A DNA stretch of 9,451 bases, from the NCBI GenBank assembly GCA_025774615.1, contig JALGVQ010000112.1, positions 1 to 9,451 of the forward strand. Direction: 5' to 3'. Of this stretch, positions 1-6,621 are shown in pieces. A program made the position numbers and the translations under genes. The notes beneath the pieces are model-generated. The model saw nothing but the letters and a program-made list of their open reading frames with translations, searched no databases and had not been told where the DNA came from. Source of the DNA: a bacterium. Its GTDB lineage: Bacteria > Blakebacterota > Blakebacteria > Blakebacterales > Blakebacteraceae. Each line of letters begins with the position of its first letter. The first letter of the stretch is position 1.

Positions 1-36
1 AGTAGGAATAGGCCTTCAAAAGATATTTTGGAGTCC
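1..36. other. Window edge downstream of the response regulator
   Basis: These 36 bases follow the regulator's TAA stop on the minus strand. They contain a short A/T stem (CAAAA, loop TATC, TTTTG on the minus strand), which is too weak to call a terminator. No start of a following gene is visible. Confidence 0.3.
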
Positions 37-1428
37 TTACTCCGTTTTATTGCGGGCAGGTCGCTGCAGTCCATATTTGCGCATCCGATAGATAAGCGTG
101 TTCCGTGTGATCCCAAGGTTCCGGGCGGTCCGTGTCTGGTTCCAGTCGTTGCTTTCCAGGGCCGCCGAGAGGATCTCCTGTTCGATGTCCGCCAGCGGTG
201 TACCGGAGGCTACGAGCCCATCGATAAGGCGGCCAGCCGCAGGTTCAGGTGAACTGATGGTGTCGGGCAGGTCCGATAGCCCGATCCGGTCCCGGTCGGT
301 CAGCACCACCAGCCGTTCGGCCAGGTTCTCGAGTTCTCGTACATTTCCCGGCCAGGGGTGTTCCAGAAGACGTTCAAGGACAGCAGGCTCCACCTCGATC
401 ATGGAGCGTCCCTGATTCCGACATGACTGTCGCAGGAAGTGGTCGAAGAGGAGGGGGATATCCTGCTGACGGGCCCGCAGGGGCGGGATGACGATCGGTA
501 CCACACTCAGACGATAGAAGAGGTCTTCCCGGAAGCGTCCTTCCTCCATTGCCAGCTGGAGGTCCTGGTTGGTCGCCGCTATCACCCGCACATCCACAGC
601 GATGGGGGCATCCGCGCCAATGGTGTCCACCGTACGTTCCTGGAGAACTCTCAGGAGTTTCACCTGCATCTGAAGGGGGAGTTCAGCTACCTCATCAAGA
701 AAGATCGTACCCCCGTCCGCTACCCGGAATCTGCCTTCATTATCGCGGATCGCTCCCGTGAACGATCCCTTGCGATGACCGAACAGTTCCGACTCCAGGA
801 GTGCCTCCGGAATAGCGCCGCAGTTGATGGGCACGAAGTTACCGTCGGCGCGCCGGCTGTTCTGATGGATGGCCCGGGCGAGCAGTTCCTTGCCCGTGCC
901 GCTCTCCCCGTAGATCAGGACTGTGGTGTCAGTGGCCGCCACCCGCCTGGCAATGGCATATACCTCCTGCATCCGTCTCGAGCGCCCCACCATACCTTCA
1001 AGGTCATATTCCACCTGGATCATGGCCTGGAGTCGGCGGTTCTCCCGCCGCAGGTCCTCCAGCTCGAGTGCTCGTCCCACCCGGTTGAGCAGGTCGTCTC
1101 GTTCGACCGGTTTCGTGAGGTAGTCGACCGCTCCCCTTCGGAGGGCTTCTACCGCGTTCTCGACCGTCGCGTGTGCGGTCAGGATGATGACAGGGATATC
1201 GGGTCTGCCGGCGGTGATTTCGGCCAGTAGTTCGAGACCACCCATGTTCGGCATCTGGAGATCGGTCACGATCAGGTCGACACTCCCATCAACGAGCAAT
1301 TCGAGCGCTGCCTCACCATCACCGGCTTCCCATACATCGTAGCCCTCCCGGGAGAGCTGGGTAGCTACCACCCGCCGGTAGGAGTCGTCGTCCTCAACGA
1401 CAAGGATCATGTGAGCCTGCTCAGCCAC
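37..1428 (-). CDS. Sigma-54-dependent response regulator, NtrC/AtoC type
   Basis: This is a cytoplasmic transcription activator that, once phosphorylated, should remodel RNA polymerase carrying sigma-54. It has the full three-domain layout at the usual family length (463 residues). The receiver domain spans about residues 7-120, with acidic residues E12-D13-D14, phospho-acceptor D56, T84 and K106. The AAA+ domain spans about 146-370, with Walker A GESGTGKE at 174-181, sigma-54 contact loop GSFTGA at 221-226, Walker B TIFLDEV at 241-247, sensor I ATN at 285-287 and a WPGNVRELEN box with the arginine finger region near 359-368. A Fis-type helix-turn-helix occupies about 415-456. The contact loop has Ser where GAFTGA is commonest; this variant occurs in active members. 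Translation starts at GTG 1428, preceded by GAGAGGA five bases upstream; an ATG seven codons in is the alternative. The start overlaps the kinase stop by 8 bases, which suggests translational coupling. The target genes are unknown. Confidence 0.96.
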   Translation of the reverse strand: MAEQAHMILVVEDDDSYRRVVATQLSREGYDVWEAGDGEAALELLVDGSVDLIVTDLQMPNMGGLELLAEITAGRPDIPVIILTAHATVENAVEALRRGAVDYLTKPVERDDLLNRVGRALELEDLRRENRRLQAMIQVEYDLEGMVGRSRRMQEVYAIARRVAATDTTVLIYGESGTGKELLARAIHQNSRRADGNFVPINCGAIPEALLESELFGHRKGSFTGAIRDNEGRFRVADGGTIFLDEVAELPLQMQVKLLRVLQERTVDTIGADAPIAVDVRVIAATNQDLQLAMEEGRFREDLFYRLSVVPIVIPPLRARQQDIPLLFDHFLRQSCRNQGRSMIEVEPAVLERLLEHPWPGNVRELENLAERLVVLTDRDRIGLSDLPDTISSPEPAAGRLIDGLVASGTPLADIEQEILSAALESNDWNQTRTARNLGITRNTLIYRMRKYGLQRPARNKTE

Positions 1429-2596
1429 TGGAGTCCTCTCTCTGGCGGATCGGCAGGGTCATGGTGAACCGGGCACCCCCATCTTCTCTGTTGGCGGCAC
1501 TGATCCCGCCGCCGTGGGTCTCCATGATCGAGTGAACTACGGAGAGACCGAGGCCGGTCCCCTCATCCCGGGTGGTATGGAAAGGATCAAAGAGCAGTTC
1601 GATATCCGCCTCCGGGATTCCCGGTCCTTCATCCTCGATCACGATATGTATCGAGTCATCATGTACCGAGTTATTCCCTGAATGCTCATAGGCTGATACT
1701 GATATCATCCCCCCCGATCCACTCGACTGGATCGCGTTGAGTACGAGATTGACGAACACCTGGGAGAGCTGCCCCTCATCCGCCATGACCGCAGGGAAGT
1801 CCGCCGGTATACGTGATTCCAGTCTGAGGCCGTTCCGTTCCGCTTCCTTGCCCAGGAGCCGGAATACATGCTCGACCAGAGATCCGATCGCGACCTCGGC
1901 GAAGGCAGGGGAAGAGGGACGGGCGTAGGAGAGGAGATCGTCCAGCAGATGCTGCAGACGAGCGGTCTCCTTCCTGATGATATCCATGAATTCCCCGGAG
2001 GGGTGATCATCGGGCAGTTCATCCAGAAGGAGATCAGCCGCGCCTCTGATGGAGCCGAGGGGGTTCCTGATCTCGTGCGCCAGTCCCGCCGATAGCTGGC
2101 CGATCGCCGACAGCCGGTCGGCCCGCCTGATCTGTTCGAGTGAATCCTGCAGTCTCTGGTAGGCAGCCTCCAGTTCACGGGCTGCCTCCTGCTGTTCGGT
2201 GAGCAGTCGTCGCTCCCGATCGGCGAGTATGCCGGTGATCGCCCCGACCACCACGAACATGACGATCTCACCGTACTGGCCGGCTGCTTCAGTCCCCACA
2301 TGCCCCCATTGAAAAATGATAGGCGGCAGCCAGAGAATGGTTGATACAGCCGCAGTCACCATTCCTCCCCTGAATCCGAACCACCAGGCGCCGAAGATAA
2401 CAGGTATGTAATAGAGGCGACGGAATATCTGGTGAAAGATGTCGAGATGGACCGGGGTGAAGTAGTGGCAGAGACTTATCCCGACCAGCAGTGCGGCCAG
2501 AATGAGGAGTCGGTTTCTGGATACAGTGGCAATGGGCATGGATGAAATAAGCGCACGGGTGGTCGTTATGGCAAGAAAGTGTTGGATATCACACAC
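1421..2596 (-). CDS. Membrane sensor histidine kinase, partner of the sigma-54 regulator
   Basis: This inner-membrane autokinase should phosphorylate the regulator encoded directly downstream. The N-terminus carries about four hydrophobic segments (roughly residues 29-46, 60-75, 78-97 and 109-126) joined by short loops, so there is no large periplasmic sensor domain; the stimulus may be sensed within the membrane. A charged, coiled-coil-like linker (about 127-160) leads to the HisKA helix with phospho-acceptor H174 in GLAHEIRNPLGS. The ATPase domain has N-box N287 in NLVLNAIQ, G1 box D322-E-G-P-G, an F box near LFDPFHTT (335-342) and G2 box GTGLGLS at 346-352. All catalytic boxes are intact. 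At 391 residues it is a complete NtrB/ZraS-like class kinase. The start is GTG 2596, preceded by GAAGGAG; the ATG 19 codons later has no ribosome site. What it senses is unknown. Confidence 0.95.
   Translation of the reverse strand: MCDIQHFLAITTTRALISSMPIATVSRNRLLILAALLVGISLCHYFTPVHLDIFHQIFRRLYYIPVIFGAWWFGFRGGMVTAAVSTILWLPPIIFQWGHVGTEAAGQYGEIVMFVVVGAITGILADRERRLLTEQQEAARELEAAYQRLQDSLEQIRRADRLSAIGQLSAGLAHEIRNPLGSIRGAADLLLDELPDDHPSGEFMDIIRKETARLQHLLDDLLSYARPSSPAFAEVAIGSLVEHVFRLLGKEAERNGLRLESRIPADFPAVMADEGQLSQVFVNLVLNAIQSSGSGGMISVSAYEHSGNNSVHDDSIHIVIEDEGPGIPEADIELLFDPFHTTRDEGTGLGLSVVHSIMETHGGGISAANREDGGARFTMTLPIRQREDSSG
1434..1440 (-). promoter_or_regulatory. Ribosome binding site of the response regulator
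   Basis: GAGAGGA lies five bases before GTG 1428, inside the end of the kinase gene. It supports the GTG over the ATG at 1410, whose upstream GCAGG is poorer. The difference is only six residues ahead of the receiver domain. Confidence 0.5.
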
Positions 2597-2600
2597 TTTT

Positions 2601-2607
2601 CTCCTTC
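2601..2607 (-). promoter_or_regulatory. Ribosome binding site of the histidine kinase
   Basis: GAAGGAG sits four bases upstream of GTG 2596. This strong match decides for the GTG start over the internal ATG at 2539, which lacks a purine-rich site. Confidence 0.7.
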
Positions 2608-2674
2608 TTCACCGGTCGTGCCTCCGGCTGCAGGTGGGCAGGTTTATTACTGGATCGATTTCCTTCCCGCGTTC

Positions 2675-2703
2675 TTGGAAGACAATGCCATTTCTTCTAT
2701 GCT
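2675..2703 (+). promoter_or_regulatory. Candidate sigma-70-type promoter for the amidase gene
   Basis: TTGGAA (2675-2680) and TATGCT (2698-2703) are separated by exactly 17 bp. Each hexamer matches the consensus at 4 of 6 positions, so the call rests mainly on spacing and position. The predicted start near 2710 would give a leader of about 93 bases. The -10 box is the first six bases of the first 13-bp repeat. Confidence 0.35.
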
Positions 2704-2736
2704 GTTCCGGTATGCTGTTCCGGTATTCTGTTCCGG
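2698..2736 (+). repeat. Three tandem 13-bp direct repeats
   Basis: TATGCTGTTCCGG occurs twice back to back (2698-2710 and 2711-2723), followed by TATTCTGTTCCGG (2724-2736) with one mismatch. The array lies in the divergent region between the kinase and amidase starts, about 100 bp from the kinase start. It covers roughly -10 to +27 of the candidate amidase promoter. This placement suits an operator for a protein binding direct repeats, but it could also be a slippage product. The binding protein is unknown. Confidence 0.9.
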
Positions 2737-2791
2737 TCCCGGGCAATCAATACAGTCGCCTCCCGGCTGAGCCCGATCCGACACCATGACT

Positions 2792-2797
2792 GGAGGT
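2792..2797 (+). promoter_or_regulatory. Ribosome binding site of the amidase
   Basis: GGAGGT lies five bases before GTG 2803, which fixes that codon as the start. The next in-frame ATG is at residue 40, beyond the twin-arginine motif, and would remove the export signal. Confidence 0.75.
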
Positions 2798-2802
2798 CAA
2801 CG

Positions 2803-4575
2803 GTGAGCGATTCAAGGAAGCGTGTTCCTCTGCATGATCGTGACAACCATGATGATGTGCCTCGTAAAGAAGCCTGGGACCTGGAAGATGTGATCGAAGG
2901 TCTCGATCGACGCAGCTTCATGGGGATCGCCGCTGTGATGGGAGCGGGCGCGGCTGTTCCGAAGATGCTCCGGCAGCAGGGCCAGCAGGAACTCTCCATC
3001 TCGAAAGAGGACCTCGATGCCATGGAACGGATCATGGGGCTGGAGTTCACTGACGAGGAGGATGAATCGGTCCTCAGAAGCGTGAACGGAAACCTGCGTT
3101 CGTATAATTCACTTCGTGAGATGGATATCCCGCTCGATACCGAACCGGCGCTTACCTTCGATCCACGTCCCATCGGGTTCGAGATGCCCGGGGGTTCCAG
3201 TTCCCTGGAGATACGGGAGGCAGCCAGGATAGATCGACCGGTGTCGGATGAGGATCTGGCTTTCATGCCGGTGAGCAGGCTCTCCCGCCTTGTTCAGACA
3301 AGGCAGGTCAGTCCGGTGGAACTCACCCGTCTCTCTCTCGATCGTCTGAAGGAGTACGATCCGATGCTGTTCTGTGTGATCTCCTACACCGAGGAACGGG
3401 CCATGGCACAGGCGCGTCGCGCTGAAAAGGAGATCGTTTCAGGTATCTGTCGCAGCCCCCTGCACGGTATCCCCTGGGGAGCGAAGGATCTCCTGGCAAC
3501 ACGCGGTTACCGGACCACCTGGGGCGCCAGGCCGTACGAAGAGCAGGTGATCGACTATGACGCCACGGTCGTGGAACGTCTCGATGAAGCGGGCGCGATC
3601 CTGGTGGCGAAACTGACCCTCGGAGCGCTGGCGATGGGGGACTGGTGGTTCGGCGGCAGGACCCGCAACCCGTGGAATCCCGAAGAGGGTTCGAGCGGAT
3701 CTTCGGCCGGGCCGGCCTCGGCGACCGCTGGTGGACTGGTGGGATTCTCGATCGGCAGTGAGACGCTGGGCAGCATCATGAGCCCGTCAGCGCGTTGCGG
3801 TGTAGTGGGTCTGAGGCCCACCTTCGGCCGGGTCAGCCGCTATGGAGCCATGGCCCTCTCATGGTCGATGGACAAGCTCGGCCCGCTCTGCCGGGGGGTG
3901 GAGGATGCCGCCCTGGTGTTCGACGTGATCAGGGGAAGTGACGGCAGGGATCCCACGGTGGTGGATTCCCCCTTCCGTTGGGACAGGCCACGCTCTCTGA
4001 AGAATATGCGGATCGGGTATATCCCGGGAGAGTTCGAGAATGACCGGTGGGACCGAAAGAGGGTGAAGACCTACACCGACGCCCTGGAGGTGCTCAAAAA
4101 ACTGGGCGCCGATCTCGAACCGATCGAACTGCCCGATCTGCCGATCGGGGCGATGCGGCTGGTGTTGAATGTGGAGGCCGCCGCCGCGTTCGACGACCTG
4201 GTGCGCAGCGGCAGAGTGGACGAACTCACTCGGCAGGGCAGGGGAGCGTGGCCGAGCTCTTTCCGCACCGCGCGCTTTGTTCCCGCCGTCGAATTTATCA
4301 GGGCTCAGCGTGCGCGTCGCATCCTGATGAACCACGCCGACCTGCTGATGTCCCGCTACGATGCGTTCGTGACACCGAACTCGAGCGGAAGCCTCACCAT
4401 GACGAATCTCACCGGCCACCCGGCGCTGGCGGTGCCGTGCGGTTTCGATGAGGATGGCGATCCGATGGTGATCATGTTCACCGGCAGGCTCTACGACGAG
4501 GCGACGATCCTCGATATCGGCTGGCAGTTCGAACAGGCCACCGACTGGCACAACCAGCACCCTGATTTCGCCTGA
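2803..4575 (+). CDS. Tat-exported amidase, amidase signature family
   Basis: This is a serine amidohydrolase of the amidase signature family (GatA, FAAH and relatives), hydrolysing an amide bond in an unidentified substrate. The Ser-cisSer-Lys triad is readable: K228 in HGIPWGAKDL, cis-Ser S300 in GSSGSSAG, and nucleophile S324 in GSETLGSIMSP. S300 and S324 are 24 residues apart, the family spacing. The usual GGSIR around the nucleophile is LGSIM here, as in an amidase subgroup carrying SETLGS. The C-terminal segment TNLTGHPALAVPCGF is also typical. A twin-arginine motif DRRSFMG (35-41) followed by a short hydrophobic stretch (42-53) suggests Tat export, although no clear AxA cleavage site is seen, so it may stay anchored. 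With 590 residues it is about 100 longer than GatA, mostly in an acidic N-terminal region (about 55-150) of unknown role. It stands alone on its strand, so genuine GatA function is unlikely: no gatB or gatC is nearby. Confidence 0.9.
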   Translation: MSDSRKRVPLHDRDNHDDVPRKEAWDLEDVIEGLDRRSFMGIAAVMGAGAAVPKMLRQQGQQELSISKEDLDAMERIMGLEFTDEEDESVLRSVNGNLRSYNSLREMDIPLDTEPALTFDPRPIGFEMPGGSSSLEIREAARIDRPVSDEDLAFMPVSRLSRLVQTRQVSPVELTRLSLDRLKEYDPMLFCVISYTEERAMAQARRAEKEIVSGICRSPLHGIPWGAKDLLATRGYRTTWGARPYEEQVIDYDATVVERLDEAGAILVAKLTLGALAMGDWWFGGRTRNPWNPEEGSSGSSAGPASATAGGLVGFSIGSETLGSIMSPSARCGVVGLRPTFGRVSRYGAMALSWSMDKLGPLCRGVEDAALVFDVIRGSDGRDPTVVDSPFRWDRPRSLKNMRIGYIPGEFENDRWDRKRVKTYTDALEVLKKLGADLEPIELPDLPIGAMRLVLNVEAAAAFDDLVRSGRVDELTRQGRGAWPSSFRTARFVPAVEFIRAQRARRILMNHADLLMSRYDAFVTPNSSGSLTMTNLTGHPALAVPCGFDEDGDPMVIMFTGRLYDEATILDIGWQFEQATDWHNQHPDFA

Positions 4576-4598
4576 GTGGGGCGCATGTGGTCCCTGAA

Positions 4599-4625
4599 CG
4601 GATCTCGGAGATAGAAGGTGATCCG
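4599..4625. terminator. Weak inverted repeat in the convergent gap
   Basis: The 78-bp gap between the amidase stop and the end of the 650-residue gene contains CGGATC (4599-4604) and GATCCG (4620-4625), a 6-bp stem with a 15-base loop. A second imperfect pairing (GGCCTGAC at 4625-4632 with GTCAG and GGCC at 4653-4663) competes with it. Neither has a T-tract, so intrinsic termination is doubtful; only the convergent position favours the call. Confidence 0.2.
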
Positions 4626-4653
4626 GCCTGACCGTTCTGGCAGCAGATAACAG

Positions 4654-6606
4654 TCAGAAGGCCCGCACGGAGGCGGCCAGGCTTCCTGGTACACCGGTCT
4701 TCCCGAAGACCAGACCGAACCAGAACTCAAGGAATCCCCGCTTCTTCAGATTGCTGGGTGAGGTAAGCCAGCCGAGTCGGCTCAGGTCGAACAGTTCCTG
4801 TTCGGCCGGCCATCTGACCAGGTCTGCTTCCACATCGAGCAACCACTGTTCATATCCTGCATCGGTTCCGAAGACGGCCTTGTTGAGACTCATGATCGGC
4901 GCGAGGGTGGTGAGTTGGGGCAGGAGTTCCCATCGAAGACCGCGCAGGGTGTTCTCATCGTTCACCATCGACGCCATCAGGTGGAACTTGGATGTCTCAG
5001 CAAAATCTCCGCGGGTCTTGCGAGTCAGTTCGAGTACCCGGTCTATCTCTTCTCCCATGTAATGAAGGTTCTTCGCTTCCTCAATCCGTCCGGAGGCCAT
5101 GAAGAAACTCTCCAGCGCTTCCTTTCCATACCCGACCAGAACAGCTCCGATCAGATTCCCTATCAGAGTCGGATCTTCGTCGATCATGAGAAATCCGGTA
5201 GATATCACTTCACGAATATGGATCTCTGCGTCCCGGTGATTACCGGCCTCGAACTCCATGGCGGCTCTGACGATCTGGATCCGGGCACCATCCGAAATAC
5301 TCTGAAAACGCGGGATGGGGATATGTGACCAGCTCAGACTGTCCGGGAAGGGGATCACCCAGCGGCTGCCAGCGAAATCCGCGTCCGTGGCTCGGCTCAG
5401 AATCCGGAACTCATCAAGGGCTGGATGTCCGATGGTGTTTCGGAATCTGAGGAGGTCCCTGTCAGCCAGATCATCATTCAGATATCGCTCGAACAGATTC
5501 GATGATCTCACCCGCTGGTCACCGAAGTCGGCTTTGTAAACTCGTACCGGGGAGCGCTGTAACGCCTCCTGAGGCAGCCCATGCCAACCCACCAGGTTCA
5601 GGCTTTGTAGAGCATCACCGGCTTCCTGGGCCGTAATTGCATAGTCAGGCTCGAGCCGGTATTCCCGCATATATTCGATCCGGACGATTTTTTCCTGAAC
5701 TCCAGAGAATCGGGGAATCGCGAACTGAGTGATTATAGGTGTGATGGCTCCTCCGAAAACAAGGATGAGAATGGGGATCCAGAGCAGGATCATCGAGACG
5801 ATGAACGCGATCGACGTGATCCGGAATCCTTTCTCTCCGGTGGAAGATCCACGCCTGAGGATGCTCTCATTTCCGATCAGATCGTAATCTTCAGCCCACC
5901 CATCCACTTGGGAGGCTGCCTGGAACTCCGCCGCTGTCTTCCTGATCTTCAGCCCGACTGCTCCACTCCTGCTTCCCGCGATCACCCTGAGGGTGAAGGC
6001 GGTTATCACACAGAGCCCCACCGGCAGCATGGTGATGTCCCAGAAAGTACCGGTCGATATCGAACCATGGCTGGCTATGAAGAGAGCGAGGATGAACCCG
6101 AATGGGATCCAGAGCGCTGCGGCGGAATAAAGGGCAGCACCGATAAGGCGGAGTTTCAGGATCGTGCCGCGAGCAGCAGCATCCAGATGGGCGTACATCC
6201 GCCCGCCCTGGAGCAGGAAGCCGACATCCTTGTGCGCGTCGATCGACACCTGGGCGACCGTAAGTCGCCCATGACCCATGACGATCGCCTTTCTGGCGGA
6301 TCTGAGCAGATGAAGGATGCGGAGCAGGGCACTCAGCATGATGAAGAGACCGAACATGGTCGTCAACGGCAGGATCCACCACTGGTCACTGAAAGGACCG
6401 GGGCTCCACCGGCTCTCGGTGGTTGCTATCGAAAGCAGCAGTGGCAGAATTAGGATGCCGTCCCCGATCACCAGCAAGCCGAGGATCGACCAGAGGGTGC
6501 CCTGTATCCGTTCAAGACCGGGAGGCGGCCAGGAGACGAACCGGGGTGTTGTTACTCGCGTTTCTACCTCTTCTTCGGAACCGCTCTGCTTGATAGAATC
6601 GATCAT
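4654..6606 (-). CDS. Membrane protein of unknown family, paralog B
   Basis: I do not recognise this 650-residue protein. About five membrane segments can be read (roughly 37-61, 77-101, 151-178, 188-210 and 263-295). Arg/Lys-rich stretches at 102-114, 207-223 and 251-262 suggest a cytoplasmic N-terminus and put residues 296-650 outside the cytoplasm. That C-terminal half contains IPRFSGV (297-303) and IPRFQSI (431-437), which look like a repeated element. It also has helical, TPR-like stretches (AAMEFEAGNHRDAE near 448-461 and ASGRIEEAK near 504-512). It aligns end to end with the upstream 670-residue gene; shared blocks include WPPPGLE, GHG.LT.AQV, GFLLQG, PFPDSL.W, PTLIGNLIG, LRG.RWE and LNK.VFG. 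The cytoplasmic loop between segments 4 and 5 is the most divergent part. ATG 6606 has AAGGAG eight bases upstream, and the gene starts 15 bp after its paralog's stop, so the two are co-transcribed. No enzymatic motif was found. Confidence 0.9.
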   Translation of the reverse strand: MIDSIKQSGSEEEVETRVTTPRFVSWPPPGLERIQGTLWSILGLLVIGDGILILPLLLSIATTESRWSPGPFSDQWWILPLTTMFGLFIMLSALLRILHLLRSARKAIVMGHGRLTVAQVSIDAHKDVGFLLQGGRMYAHLDAAARGTILKLRLIGAALYSAAALWIPFGFILALFIASHGSISTGTFWDITMLPVGLCVITAFTLRVIAGSRSGAVGLKIRKTAAEFQAASQVDGWAEDYDLIGNESILRRGSSTGEKGFRITSIAFIVSMILLWIPILILVFGGAITPIITQFAIPRFSGVQEKIVRIEYMREYRLEPDYAITAQEAGDALQSLNLVGWHGLPQEALQRSPVRVYKADFGDQRVRSSNLFERYLNDDLADRDLLRFRNTIGHPALDEFRILSRATDADFAGSRWVIPFPDSLSWSHIPIPRFQSISDGARIQIVRAAMEFEAGNHRDAEIHIREVISTGFLMIDEDPTLIGNLIGAVLVGYGKEALESFFMASGRIEEAKNLHYMGEEIDRVLELTRKTRGDFAETSKFHLMASMVNDENTLRGLRWELLPQLTTLAPIMSLNKAVFGTDAGYEQWLLDVEADLVRWPAEQELFDLSRLGWLTSPSNLKKRGFLEFWFGLVFGKTGVPGSLAASVRAF

Positions 6607-6621
6607 GGAATCTTCTCCTTG

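Noticed and set aside
1-36. A/T-rich stem as an intrinsic terminator after the response regulator
   Set aside because: The stem is five weak pairs and no T-tract follows on the minus strand.
439-1230. Plus-strand open frame of 263 codons opposite the response regulator
   Set aside because: It is antisense to the clearly conserved AAA+ domain, shows no recognisable domain, and is a by-product of G+C-rich codon use.
2625-2645. GG-N10-GC pattern resembling a -24/-12 sigma-54 promoter
   Set aside because: Only the bare GG and GC are present; the flanking TGGCAC and TTGC context is missing, and such matches are common by chance.
2698-2736. Alphaproteobacterial LexA box (GTTC-N7-GTTC) in the 13-bp repeats
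   Set aside because: GTTC recurs with a 9-base gap, not 7, so the spacing does not fit.
2786-2806. Six-codon micro-ORF (ATG to TGA) overlapping the amidase GTG start
   Set aside because: It has no ribosome site of its own and contains the amidase's site; such short frames arise by chance.
2697-3266. Minus-strand open frame of 189 codons across the amidase start
   Set aside because: Serine/arginine-rich low-quality sequence lying antisense to the amidase, with no ribosome site or domain.
3859-4560. Minus-strand open frame of 233 codons within the amidase
   Set aside because: It is His/Arg-rich shadow coding opposite the catalytic domain, which has the intact triad.
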